Shown here: positions 1 through 8,590 of the stretch, in pieces
How the letters are laid out: each line of letters starts with the position of its first letter
Position numbering within the stretch: position 1 is the first letter of the stretch
NCBI GenBank assembly: GCA_934438055.1
Contig: CAKSAY010000005.1
Coordinates: forward strand, 1-64,000
Source of the DNA: an uncultured Oscillospiraceae bacterium
GTDB lineage: Bacteria; Bacillota; Clostridia; Oscillospirales; Ruminococcaceae
Reading direction: 5' to 3'
Length of the DNA stretch: 64,000 bases
The notes under the pieces: generated by a model
The model's input: only the letters and a program-made list of their open reading frames with translations
Told to the model about the DNA's origin: nothing
The model's database searches: none
Program-made: the position numbers and the translations under genes

Positions 1-233
1 CAGCTTACGCTACATTATTGGCAAAGCCAATGTTTTGCCTCCGCAAAAGCAATTGATGTTGAAATGTTTTTTGGAAAGATTTTTTGTAAAAAATCTCTCA
101 TTTACATTATAACACAATTGTAATGCAGCTTACGCTACATTATTGGCAAAGCCAATGTTTTGCCTCCGCAAAAGCAATTGATGTTGAAATGTTTTTTGGA
201 AAAAATTTTTTAAAGATCCCTTGTTTACATTAT
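1..233. repeat. Two tandem copies of a hairpin-bearing intergenic repeat
   Basis: Positions 1-110 and 126-233 are two copies of one element, 125 bp apart. The first 77 bases match exactly; the rest is diverged but both copies end in the same T-rich segment (TTTACATTAT). Each copy holds two small hairpins: ATTGGC-AAA-GCCAAT (17-31 and 142-156) and TTTTGC-CTCC-GCAAAA (33-48 and 158-173). No protein is supported here. It may be a dispersed intergenic repeat; the left copy is cut by the window edge, so its true length is unknown. Confidence 0.75.
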
Positions 234-320
234 AGCATAACGAAAATTTGAAGACAATAGACGAATGCAGTCTGATAAAATCGGATAGAGGCAGAAAGAT
301 CTTTTTTCTACAAACGCAGT

Positions 321-353
321 TTGACATTATTTTTTGGCATGTCCTCCTATAAT
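321..353 (+). promoter_or_regulatory. spoIIE promoter with 21-bp spacer
   Basis: TTGACA (321-326) and TATAAT (348-353) are perfect hexamers separated by 21 bp instead of 17. In Bacillus the spoIIE and spoIIG promoters are sigma-A promoters with this over-long spacing that need phosphorylated Spo0A. TTTGACA at 320-326 is the reverse complement of a 0A-box-like TGTCAAA (one mismatch to TGTCGAA), and AGACGAA at 259-265 is another near match. Spo0A control is inferred from these parallels. Confidence 0.7.
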
Positions 354-409
354 AAATATTAAATTATAGTTTATGCTTTTGAGTACAATTTTATGACGGG
401 GGATTTGAT

Positions 410-2704
410 ATGAGAGCGAAATTAATGAATTTAAGACAAAGTGTGGCTTCTAGAGGTGAAATCGCTGCCATAGCATTAACAACTATTTTATCGTTTGCTC
501 TCTCTAATGCGCAGATTTTAGCTACTTTTTCTCCTCTGGGAATTGCATTTTGTATGGCCGTTCCTTATTCTATGACATTGTTTGCTTTTGGCGGAAGTTT
601 GGTGAGCTATATTCTATTTGCAGGGGCTATGAGCAATGGCGTTTATGTTGCGGCATTAATTATTGCCTGTGCCGTTAAAATGGTTATACATCCAAAAGAT
701 ACGGCTTATTTGCTACAGGCACTGTTGAGCATAGGAAGCTTGCTTTTTGTCTATCTTTTTTCTATGATTACCATTCCTGTTGGACTGGGAACCTGGATTT
801 TGAACCTTTCAGAAATAGCCCTTTGCGGTGGAATCACATATTTATTTGGCATTGCGTTAAACGCGATTTGTGAAAAAAAGGAAAGGGTTCGTCTACAAAT
901 TCTTGAAAAGGCGGGAATGGGCATTTTGCTTGTTGCGGTGATCATTTCGATTTCCGGCGTGTCCCTTTTTGGATTTAATTTGGCGCGCATCTTGGGGGTA
1001 ATCCTTATTGTATCTGCTGCTGTTTATCTCAACGCCGCAACAAGTGCTGAGATTGGAATTATTATTACATTAGGATTGACGCTTTATAATCCATCTTTAG
1101 CGATTAGCGCCGGTGTTTTAATCGTAACCGGATATTTAACCGGTATTTTTCGACCTTTGGGAAAGCTTGCGCAGGTTTTATTGTTCTTGGGACTTAATCT
1201 TTTTGCTGGAGCTTTTTTAGGGTCACAGTTTGTGACGCCAATGAATCTTGCTGAAGCAGCGGTGGGTGCAGGAATCTTTCTTTTACTTCCAAGAGGTTGG
1301 ATTACAAGATTTGCAGCGGATAGTAGGAGCGTTCCCAAGCTGAGCAGCAGTGGAGATGAGTTGACGGCTGAACTTTCCTCTAAGCTCATGTTTACGGCTA
1401 CTACACTATTGGACTTACAATCTGCTGTTGAGGAGGTTGCCGTTCGTTTAGACAAATCCTCTCCAAGTGATTTCTCCACTGTTTATAGAAAAACAGCAGA
1501 CAACGTATGTAAAAAATGCGGATTGAATACTTTTTGTTGGATTACTGCCTATCATGACGTGATGCTGGCGTTAAACAAATTTTCGGACAAGCTGCGTTTG
1601 CAGGGAGAGTTGTGCAGAGAAGACGCGCCATGTTTTTTTCAACAAAAGTGTTGCAAACTTGACGAGTTTATTAATTCTGTTAATCAGAACTATAAGGATT
1701 ATTTGATGAAAGAACAGACGGCACGCAGAGTCAGTGAGGCGAGGATGGTGGCGATAGAACAATTTTCTGGTATTTCTGATATGCTCATGGAGATGAGCAA
1801 AGAACTTTCCGATATCGCTGCGATTGATTCGGAGGCTGCTGTTAAAGTTGGATGCGTTTTACAGGATAGGGGACATATCACAAATGAAATTTGCTGTTTT
1901 TTGGATAGATTTGATCATATGACAATAGATATTTATTTGGATAAAGGGCTTAGAAAGAGCGAGGTTGCTGATTTAACAGCAGAATTATCAGACGAACTTG
2001 ATCGCGAATTTGAACTGCCTACAAGCATTAGAATGAAAGAACGAACCAGACTATCATTTTATGAGTGTGCATCCTTTCGAGTTGACTTTGGTGCTTTCCA
2101 GATTTCAAATGATGGGGAAAAACACTGCGGTGACAGTTATGATTATTTCATGGACAGCAAGGGTTTTGCGCACATGATTTTAAGCGATGGAATGGGAAGT
2201 GGCAGCCATGCTGCAATTGACAGCACGATGACCTGTTCAACGCTGCGTAGGCTTATTCAATCCGGATTTGGCTTTGAGTCAGCCTTTAAACTCATGAATT
2301 TATCCTTTTTTGTGAAATCCCGTGAGGAATCTCTGGCCACTGTTGATGTGTGCAGTCTAGATCTTTACACTGGTAGAGCACATTTTATCAAGGCCGGAGC
2401 CGCATCTTCTTTTGCAGTTCGCGGTAATCGCGTCATTGAGATATCGAGCAACTCTCTTCCTATAGGTATTATTCAGGGAATTCGTTATGATGAAAATGAA
2501 ATGCGTTTTACCTCCGGCGATATAATCGTTTTGCTTTCGGATGGGGTGCTCATGAGTGGGAAAGAATGGATTGCCGCTGAAATAGAGCTGCACAGGAACG
2601 AATCGGCTTCCAAAATTGCTAAAGCGCTCTGTGAAGGGGCTAGCAAACGTTGGATTGATGGCCATAGCGATGATGTGACAGTGATGGTCTCTAAAATTAA
2701 ATAG
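410..2704 (+). CDS. spoIIE: Stage II sporulation protein E (PP2C phosphatase)
   Basis: A 764-residue membrane-anchored serine phosphatase. In the family it dephosphorylates SpoIIAA to release sigma-F in the forespore and takes part in polar septation. About ten hydrophobic segments fill the first 300 residues, a linker region with several cysteines follows, and a PP2C domain ends the protein (residues about 555-764) with metal-binding motifs CGDSYDYF (about 572), LSDGMGSG (about 590) and LLSDGVL near the C-terminus. The start has the SD GGGGG just upstream. It is monocistronic: a promoter with 21-bp spacing precedes it and a hairpin terminator follows. The length is close to that of clostridial homologues. 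Confidence 0.95.
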   Translation: MRAKLMNLRQSVASRGEIAAIALTTILSFALSNAQILATFSPLGIAFCMAVPYSMTLFAFGGSLVSYILFAGAMSNGVYVAALIIACAVKMVIHPKDTAYLLQALLSIGSLLFVYLFSMITIPVGLGTWILNLSEIALCGGITYLFGIALNAICEKKERVRLQILEKAGMGILLVAVIISISGVSLFGFNLARILGVILIVSAAVYLNAATSAEIGIIITLGLTLYNPSLAISAGVLIVTGYLTGIFRPLGKLAQVLLFLGLNLFAGAFLGSQFVTPMNLAEAAVGAGIFLLLPRGWITRFAADSRSVPKLSSSGDELTAELSSKLMFTATTLLDLQSAVEEVAVRLDKSSPSDFSTVYRKTADNVCKKCGLNTFCWITAYHDVMLALNKFSDKLRLQGELCREDAPCFFQQKCCKLDEFINSVNQNYKDYLMKEQTARRVSEARMVAIEQFSGISDMLMEMSKELSDIAAIDSEAAVKVGCVLQDRGHITNEICCFLDRFDHMTIDIYLDKGLRKSEVADLTAELSDELDREFELPTSIRMKERTRLSFYECASFRVDFGAFQISNDGEKHCGDSYDYFMDSKGFAHMILSDGMGSGSHAAIDSTMTCSTLRRLIQSGFGFESAFKLMNLSFFVKSREESLATVDVCSLDLYTGRAHFIKAGAASSFAVRGNRVIEISSNSLPIGIIQGIRYDENEMRFTSGDIIVLLSDGVLMSGKEWIAAEIELHRNESASKIAKALCEGASKRWIDGHSDDVTVMVSKIK

Positions 2705-2890
2705 CATTATATATGTTCGAGGTCATTTATATGCATTAAACTATTAAAGACAGAATGAAACTTTTTATGATATAAACTCTTTTTAATTGGGCTTGCAGAA
2801 AAATTTATCAGAATGTTTGGTCTCATGATTGTTTTTCAAATTCATTTGATTTGTAGTGTATTATTGGACATTTTTACAGAAGATATATTA

Positions 2891-2927
2891 AAAAAGCGAT
2901 ATGATCAAATTGACCATATCGCTTTTT
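2891..2927. terminator. Bidirectional terminator between spoIIE and PFOR
   Basis: An AAAAAGCGATATG arm (2891-2903) pairs with CATATCGCTTTTT (2915-2927), with A runs on one side and T runs on the other. It can stop both converging transcripts. Confidence 0.85.
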
Positions 2928-2963
2928 ATTTAGGATTTAATTGCAGTTTTTTAAATTGATAAA

Positions 2964-5900
2964 TTATTTTGCCGCTTCTTCAGCATACATCTTTTCAAGA
3001 TCGATTAGATGTTCGTATTTATCTGCCGCATCTTTTTCTGCTTTATTAAACAGAAGCTCAGCTTTCTCCGGATTTTGGCGAGAAAGAGCGTTATAACGAA
3101 CTTCACCCATGATGAAATCACGATAACTCTCAGACGGCGCCTTACTATCTACTGTTAGCGGATTTTTGCCCTCTGCTTTAGCGGCAGGGTTGAAACGGAA
3201 GAGATTCCAATAGCCGGCCGCTACTGCATTCTTTTCTTCTGTCTGCGCTTTGCCCATTCCACTCTTAATTCCCTGATTAATGCAAGGGGAGTAAGCAATG
3301 ATGAGAGATGGACCATTATAAGCCTCTGCCTCTGAAATGGCTTTAATGCATTGATTATAGTCAGCACCCATAGCAACCTGTGCTACGTATACATAACCAT
3401 AGCTCATGGCGATCTGTGCCAAATCCTTTTTCTTTACTTCTTTACCGCCGGCAGCAAATTGTGCGATTGCACCGGTTGGCGTTGACTTTGAAGCCTGACC
3501 GCCGGTATTTGAATAAACTTCGGTGTCAAAGACGAGAATATTGACATTTTCACCGGAAGCGATTACGTGATCAAGGCCACCATAGCCAATATCATAAGCC
3601 CAACCATCTCCACCGAACATCCAAACTGATTTTTTGTTTAGATAGTCTTTATTCTCAATGATTTCTTTTCCGACATTCGCCTTTTGCAACGCTTGAATCA
3701 ATTGCGTAGAAGCAACTTTATTTTCTTTGCTCGCATCTTTTGTGGAAAGATAGTTATCACATGCTTCTTTTAACTCTCCCTGTGCAGAGGTTGCAATTTC
3801 TTCCACCTGTGAGATGAGTCGATCGCGCAGCGTTTTTTGCGCTAAATTTATGCCGAATCCAAACTCTGCATTATCTTCAAAGAGAGAATTCGCCCAAGCC
3901 GGTCCATGCCCCTCATGATTCATTGTATAAGGCGTTGCAGGAGAAGAACCGCCCCAGATGGAGGAACAGCCTGTTGCATTTGCAATATACATTCTATCGC
4001 CAAATAATTGTGTTACAAGCTTCGCATAAGGAGTTTCTCCACAACCTGCGCAGGCGCCGGAGAATTCAAGCAGCGGTTGCTTAAACTGGCTTCCTTTTAC
4101 AGTGGTTTCTTTGAATTTTTCTAAGACTTCCTCTTTAACAGGAAGGGTGTGGCCATATGCAAAGTTAGTTTGCTCAGAAAGCTGGCTTTCTAATGGCGCA
4201 TAAGCAAGAGCCTTTTCTCCTTTTTTGCCCGGGCATACGTTAATGCAGGATCCACAACCGGTGCAATCTAATGCAGAGATTGTTACAGCGAATTGATAAC
4301 CTTGCATTCCCGTCATCGGAAGTTTTTTCATTCCCTCCGGTGCTTTATTCGCTTCGTCTTCTGTCATCACTGCCGGACGAATGACCGCGTGGGGACATAC
4401 ATAAGAGCAGAAATTACATTGAATACAATTTTCAGGTTTCCATTCGGGAATGTCAACCGCAACGCCGCGTTTTTCATAAGCTGCAGAACCCTGTGGGTGA
4501 ACACCGGTTGCATATTTGGTAAAGGCAGATACCGGAAGATCATCACCTTGTTGAGCGTTAACCGGAACTAAAATATTGTTTACAAAATCGACCAGTTCTT
4601 TTCTGTCGCCGACAGCTTGAACCATGAGATTATCATCTGAAGCGTTTGCCCAATCAGCAGGAACATCCACTTTCACAACCGAGTTGCAGCCGCGCTCGAT
4701 TGCTTCATGATTCATGGCAACGATTTTCTCGCCCTTTTTGCTGTAGCTTGCTGTTGCGGCGTCTTTCATCAATTGCACTGCTTTATCAATTGGAATAATG
4801 TTAGCCAATTTGAAGAAAGCAGACTGCAGTATTGTATTAATTCTGCCGCCAAGGCCGATTTCTTTTCCGAGTTTTACGCCGTCAATGGTGTAGAAATTAA
4901 TATTATTTTTAGCAATATAGGATTTTACCTGACCCGGCAGATGCTTTTCTAATTCTTCAGCATTCCAGCTGCAATTGAGCAAAAACGTTCCGCCCGGTTT
5001 AACGTCTTGAACAATATTATATTTTGTAATATAAGATGGATTATGGCAGGCAACAAAATCTGCTTTTGAAATCAAATAGGTTGATTTAATGGGCTTTTCT
5101 CCAAAACGCAGATGCGAAATGGTGACGCCGCCTGATTTTTTAGAATCGTAGGCGAAATATGCCTGTGCGTACATATCGGTGTTGTCTCCAATAATTTTAA
5201 TGGAGTTTTTGTTTGCGCCAACCGTTCCGTCTGCGCCCAAGCCCCAGAACTTGCAGCTTGTTGTTCCTTTTGGAGCGGTTTCGATATGCTCTCCCAACGG
5301 CAGAGAAAGATAGGTTACATCGTCGTCAATGCCAATTGTGAAGCGTTGTTTTTCATCGTTGTCAAACACGGCCTTGATCTGACGAGGTGTGGTATCTTTA
5401 GAAGCAAGACCGTAACGTCCGGCAAAAATCTTAACTTGATCAAATTTTGTTCCCTTTAAAGCGGTGACAACATCCAAATAGAGCGGTTCACCAATGGAAC
5501 CGGGTTCTTTGGTTCTGTCTAATACGCTGATTTTCTCAACTGTTTCCGGGATAACATCTAATAAATATTTAGCGCTAAACGGACGATAGAGACGAACTTT
5601 AATCACACCGACTTTTTCACCGGCGGCGGTGAGTGCGTCAACCGTTTCTTCAATCGTATCATTTACGGAACCCATTGCAACAATCACATGTGTTGCATCC
5701 TTAGCGCCATAATAGTTAAACGGCTTGTAATCCGTGCCGATTTTTTGATTGACTTTGTCCATATAGGCAGCTACAATGTCTGGAAGCTTGTCATAGTATG
5801 GATTGTTTGCCTCAAAATTTTGGAAGTAGATATCGCTGTTTTGTGCAGCGCCGTGAAGAACAGGATGATGCGGATTAAGAGCTTCTTTACGGAAAGCTTC

Positions 5901-6500
5901 AATTGCATCCATATCAGCCATGTCTTTTAAATCTTCATAGTCCCACATTTCGATTTTTTGCAGTTCGTGGGAGGTGCGAAAACCGTCAAAGAAATTCAGG
6001 AAAGGAACTCTCCCTTTAATAGCGGCAAGGTGGGCGACAGGTGTTAAGTCCATCACTTCCTGCACAGATGCTTCGGCCAACATTGCATAACCAGTTTGAC
6101 GGCAAGCATATACGTCAGAATGATCGCCAAAAATAGATAAAGCATGGGTGGCAATGCAACGTGCTGAAACGTTAATCACACCGGGGAGTTTTTCTCCAGC
6201 CATTTTATACATGTTTGGAATCATGAGCAAAAGCCCCTGTGAAGCAGTGAAAGTTGTTGTGAGAGCTCCGGCAAGCAATGAACCGTGCACAGCACCTGCC
6301 GCTCCTCCTTCCGACTGCATTTCGGAAATTTTCACCGGATAACCAAAAATATTTTTTCTGCCTGCGATTGTCCATTTATCAGCGACCTCCGCCATTGTAG
6401 AGGAAGGGGTGATAGGATAAATTGCAGCTACGTCTGTGTAGGCGTAGGAAACGTGTGCGGCGGCAGTGTTGCCGTCCATGGTTTTCATTTTTCTTGCCAT
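2964..6500 (-). CDS. nifJ: Pyruvate:ferredoxin (flavodoxin) oxidoreductase
   Basis: A 1178-residue single-chain PFOR that converts pyruvate and CoA to acetyl-CoA, CO2 and reduced ferredoxin, the key step of anaerobic pyruvate oxidation in the cytoplasm. Domain order is that of the family: pyruvate/TPP domain at the N-terminus (AAAHVSYAYTDV onward), transketolase-C-like domain (about 250-370), EKR linker, a two-cluster ferredoxin domain with CIQCNFCSYVC (about 690) and CTGCGSCINVC (about 750), then the C-terminal TPP domain with CAGCGETP (about 817) and GDGWAYDIG (about 965). The start ATG follows a strong AGGAGG. It is transcribed alone from a TTTACA-N17-TAAAAT promoter. Confidence 0.97.
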   Translation of the reverse strand: MARKMKTMDGNTAAAHVSYAYTDVAAIYPITPSSTMAEVADKWTIAGRKNIFGYPVKISEMQSEGGAAGAVHGSLLAGALTTTFTASQGLLLMIPNMYKMAGEKLPGVINVSARCIATHALSIFGDHSDVYACRQTGYAMLAEASVQEVMDLTPVAHLAAIKGRVPFLNFFDGFRTSHELQKIEMWDYEDLKDMADMDAIEAFRKEALNPHHPVLHGAAQNSDIYFQNFEANNPYYDKLPDIVAAYMDKVNQKIGTDYKPFNYYGAKDATHVIVAMGSVNDTIEETVDALTAAGEKVGVIKVRLYRPFSAKYLLDVIPETVEKISVLDRTKEPGSIGEPLYLDVVTALKGTKFDQVKIFAGRYGLASKDTTPRQIKAVFDNDEKQRFTIGIDDDVTYLSLPLGEHIETAPKGTTSCKFWGLGADGTVGANKNSIKIIGDNTDMYAQAYFAYDSKKSGGVTISHLRFGEKPIKSTYLISKADFVACHNPSYITKYNIVQDVKPGGTFLLNCSWNAEELEKHLPGQVKSYIAKNNINFYTIDGVKLGKEIGLGGRINTILQSAFFKLANIIPIDKAVQLMKDAATASYSKKGEKIVAMNHEAIERGCNSVVKVDVPADWANASDDNLMVQAVGDRKELVDFVNNILVPVNAQQGDDLPVSAFTKYATGVHPQGSAAYEKRGVAVDIPEWKPENCIQCNFCSYVCPHAVIRPAVMTEDEANKAPEGMKKLPMTGMQGYQFAVTISALDCTGCGSCINVCPGKKGEKALAYAPLESQLSEQTNFAYGHTLPVKEEVLEKFKETTVKGSQFKQPLLEFSGACAGCGETPYAKLVTQLFGDRMYIANATGCSSIWGGSSPATPYTMNHEGHGPAWANSLFEDNAEFGFGINLAQKTLRDRLISQVEEIATSAQGELKEACDNYLSTKDASKENKVASTQLIQALQKANVGKEIIENKDYLNKKSVWMFGGDGWAYDIGYGGLDHVIASGENVNILVFDTEVYSNTGGQASKSTPTGAIAQFAAGGKEVKKKDLAQIAMSYGYVYVAQVAMGADYNQCIKAISEAEAYNGPSLIIAYSPCINQGIKSGMGKAQTEEKNAVAAGYWNLFRFNPAAKAEGKNPLTVDSKAPSESYRDFIMGEVRYNALSRQNPEKAELLFNKAEKDAADKYEHLIDLEKMYAEEAAK

Positions 6501-6559
6501 GTTTTGTCCTCCTGCATTTCTTTATGTAGTAATAAATAAAAAAACATTTTTACCATTTT

Positions 6560-6588
6560 ATTTTATCACTTTCTGATAACAATGTAAA
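6560..6588 (-). promoter_or_regulatory. Sigma-A promoter of the PFOR gene
   Basis: Read on the minus strand: TTTACA (6588-6583), 17-bp spacer, TAAAAT (6565-6560), about 60 bases before the PFOR start codon. Confidence 0.6.
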
Positions 6589-6657
6589 TAGCTATTTTTT
6601 GATATCGCGAAAATTTGATTAGGGCAGTTATTTATAAATAGAATCTTAGAAAATTAA

Positions 6658-6686
6658 TTGACAATTGCGTAGAAATTGATTATCAT
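6658..6686 (+). promoter_or_regulatory. Sigma-A promoter of the CBS-domain protein gene
   Basis: TTGACA (6658-6663), 17-bp spacer, TATCAT (6681-6686), about 40 bases before the start codon. Confidence 0.6.
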
Positions 6687-6726
6687 TATTATACATTGAA
6701 AAATCTAATCAAAGGAGAAAAATAAG

Positions 6727-7605
6727 ATGGAAGCAGACGGGCGAAGTCGCCTATCAAAAAAATTTGGAAAGCGTTTTGGTCGCAAAGAAGACGAAAAGAT
6801 TACGGCTCAGGATATTATGCAATGGGTTGACTTAGGTGTTGCGCAGGGAAGTTTTTCGGCCGGCCAAAGGGAAATGATTGCGAATATTTTTGAATTTCAG
6901 GATATGACGGTGGAGGAGGTTATGACCCACCGCGTTGACATTATTGCCGTTGAAGAAAATGCGTCTATTTCTACGGTGGTTTTTCATGCGCTTAATGATG
7001 GCTTTACAAGAATTCCTGTTTTTAAAGAGGATATTGACAATATCATTGGTGTTATTTATGTTAAAGATATGCTCACTCTCATTGGCGAAGACAAGGCAGA
7101 TGTTGGCATAGGGCAATTTATCCGCGAAATTATGTATGTCCCTGAAAGCGCTCGTTGCAGAGAGACCTTTAAACAGTTTACAGATAAACATCAGCATATT
7201 GCTGTTGTTGTTGATGAATATGGTGGTACGTCTGGAATTGTTACTCTTGAGAATTTATTAGAATCTATTGTTGGTGAAATCCAGGATGAATATGACGATG
7301 AAACTGAAGAAATTACGCGCGTAAACGATACTACTTTTATTATGGAGGGTTGGGCTGACTTAGATGATGTTGCAGAGATTCTGGATATTGAGGTTGAATC
7401 CAATCCGGATTGCGATACTGTGGGCGGCTTTTTAATTGATCGTTTGGGACGTATTCCTGATTCAGGCGAACATCCTGTTGTTGCTTATCAGGGCGTGGAG
7501 TTTACAGTTTTAGTTGTTGAGGAACGGCATATTGCTAAGGTGAGGGCGGTCAAACTTCAAAAAACGCAGAGTCACTCTTTAGATGAGGGGAATGTTTTGA
7601 AATAA
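6727..7605 (+). CDS. CBS-domain protein, CorC/HlyC (CNNM-associated) family
   Basis: A 292-residue soluble protein with a CBS pair (residues about 60-190: motifs VEEVMTHRVDIIAV and VVVDEYGGTSGIVTLEN) followed by a CorC_HlyC transporter-associated domain (about 205-285; VGGFLIDRLGRIP). Family members lacking the DUF21 membrane part act in Mg/Co homeostasis or are cytosolic regulators; no DUF21 segment is visible here, so transport itself is unlikely. The ATG follows AAAGGAG by 8 bases. The NUDIX gene follows after about 100 bases, possibly with its own promoter. Confidence 0.85.
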   Translation: MEADGRSRLSKKFGKRFGRKEDEKITAQDIMQWVDLGVAQGSFSAGQREMIANIFEFQDMTVEEVMTHRVDIIAVEENASISTVVFHALNDGFTRIPVFKEDIDNIIGVIYVKDMLTLIGEDKADVGIGQFIREIMYVPESARCRETFKQFTDKHQHIAVVVDEYGGTSGIVTLENLLESIVGEIQDEYDDETEEITRVNDTTFIMEGWADLDDVAEILDIEVESNPDCDTVGGFLIDRLGRIPDSGEHPVVAYQGVEFTVLVVEERHIAKVRAVKLQKTQSHSLDEGNVLK

Positions 7606-7703
7606 ATTTTAAATTTATTTCATGTATTCTTCTATTTTTTTATTAATTTTATGTTATACTAAAATAGATGATATGTATTTTTCGGTGAAAAGGAGGGGCG
7701 AAG

Positions 7704-8117
7704 ATGAAATTAGAGAAATCCTGTGGCGCGATTGTCTTTCGAAAATTTCATGGTAATATTGAAGTGCTGCTTATCAAGCATGCTAACGGCGGACATTGGT
7801 CCTTTCCAAAAGGCCATGTGGAACGGGGAGAGACGGAGCTGCAAACTGCCATACGGGAAATTCAAGAAGAAACCGGGTTGGATGTGATTTTAGATCACAC
7901 TTTTCGCGAAGTGGTGACCTATTATCCTAAAAGAGATATTCGCAAGGACGTAATTTATTTTTTAGCAAAGGCGAAATCCTTTGATTATAAACCACAGCCT
8001 GAGGAAATTGCTGAAATTAAATGGTCGCAGCTTGATCCGGCAAACCACATTTTAACTTATGAAAATGATAAATTGCTTTTAAAAAAGGCTAAACACCTTT
8101 TTAAAGCCTCCATTTAA
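7704..8117 (+). CDS. NUDIX hydrolase, Ap4A-hydrolase (MutT)-like
   Basis: A 137-residue NUDIX enzyme. The box GX5EX7REXXEEXG is complete, from GHVERGETE to REIQEETGL at residues about 38-60, so it should be catalytically active on a nucleoside diphosphate linked to another moiety. N-terminal EKSCGAIVFR and the SFPKGHVE context resemble bis(5'-nucleosyl)-tetraphosphatases, which remove stress dinucleotides, but the exact substrate cannot be read from the sequence. The SD AGGAGGGGC lies just before the ATG. Confidence 0.85.
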   Translation: MKLEKSCGAIVFRKFHGNIEVLLIKHANGGHWSFPKGHVERGETELQTAIREIQEETGLDVILDHTFREVVTYYPKRDIRKDVIYFLAKAKSFDYKPQPEEIAEIKWSQLDPANHILTYENDKLLLKKAKHLFKASI

Positions 8118-8223
8118 TGTGTGTATAAAATTGGCTTTGATAATAAAGGGTCATTTTATCATAATATTTGTTAGACGCTTGTTCTAGAAAAAGGCGCTTA
8201 TGATGAAAAGAGGAGTGATTCAA

Positions 8224-8541
8224 ATGCCAGTGCAAATCATGAATGAGAAGCAGTTTCAAGAGAATGTTTTAAATGCAAAAAAACCGGTTTTGGTTGACTT
8301 TTATGCCGATTGGTGCGGTCCTTGCAAAATGATGGCTCCTATTCTCGATAGTTTAGCGGACGAAGCAGGGGATAAAGCTGTTATTGTTAAAATTAATGTA
8401 GATGAAAATCAACAGTTAGCTCAAAAATATAATGTTATGACGATTCCTAATTTAATTGTTTTTGAAGATGGGAAAGAAAAAGAGGCTTTCATTGGCGTTC
8501 AATCAAAGGATAAACTTATGAAGGCGATTGGACTGATTTAA
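8224..8541 (+). CDS. trxA: Thioredoxin
   Basis: A 105-residue thioredoxin with the redox motif WCGPC (residues about 29-33) and the cis-proline loop TIPN. It is a cytoplasmic disulfide reductase. An ATG at 8200 in the same frame would add eight residues, but AGAGGAG at 8208-8214 sits ten bases before the ATG at 8224, and the usual family length starts there. A strong terminator follows directly. Confidence 0.95.
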   Translation: MPVQIMNEKQFQENVLNAKKPVLVDFYADWCGPCKMMAPILDSLADEAGDKAVIVKINVDENQQLAQKYNVMTIPNLIVFEDGKEKEAFIGVQSKDKLMKAIGLI

Positions 8542-8545
8542 TATT

Positions 8546-8577
8546 AAAAAAGCGGAGAAAGACTCTCCGCTTTTTTT
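8546..8577 (+). terminator. Rho-independent terminator after trxA
   Basis: GCGGAGA (8552-8558) pairs with TCTCCGC (8564-8570), followed by seven T's. The T run ends where the SD of the next gene begins. Confidence 0.9.
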
Positions 8578-8590
8578 GAAAGGTGTTGTG

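Noticed and set aside
130..327. 65-residue minus-strand open frame
   Set aside because: It lies across the repeat and the spoIIE promoter; its codons come from repeat DNA.
1084..1479. 131-residue minus-strand open frame inside spoIIE
   Set aside because: Fully inside spoIIE, without an SD and with unlikely composition; a shadow frame.
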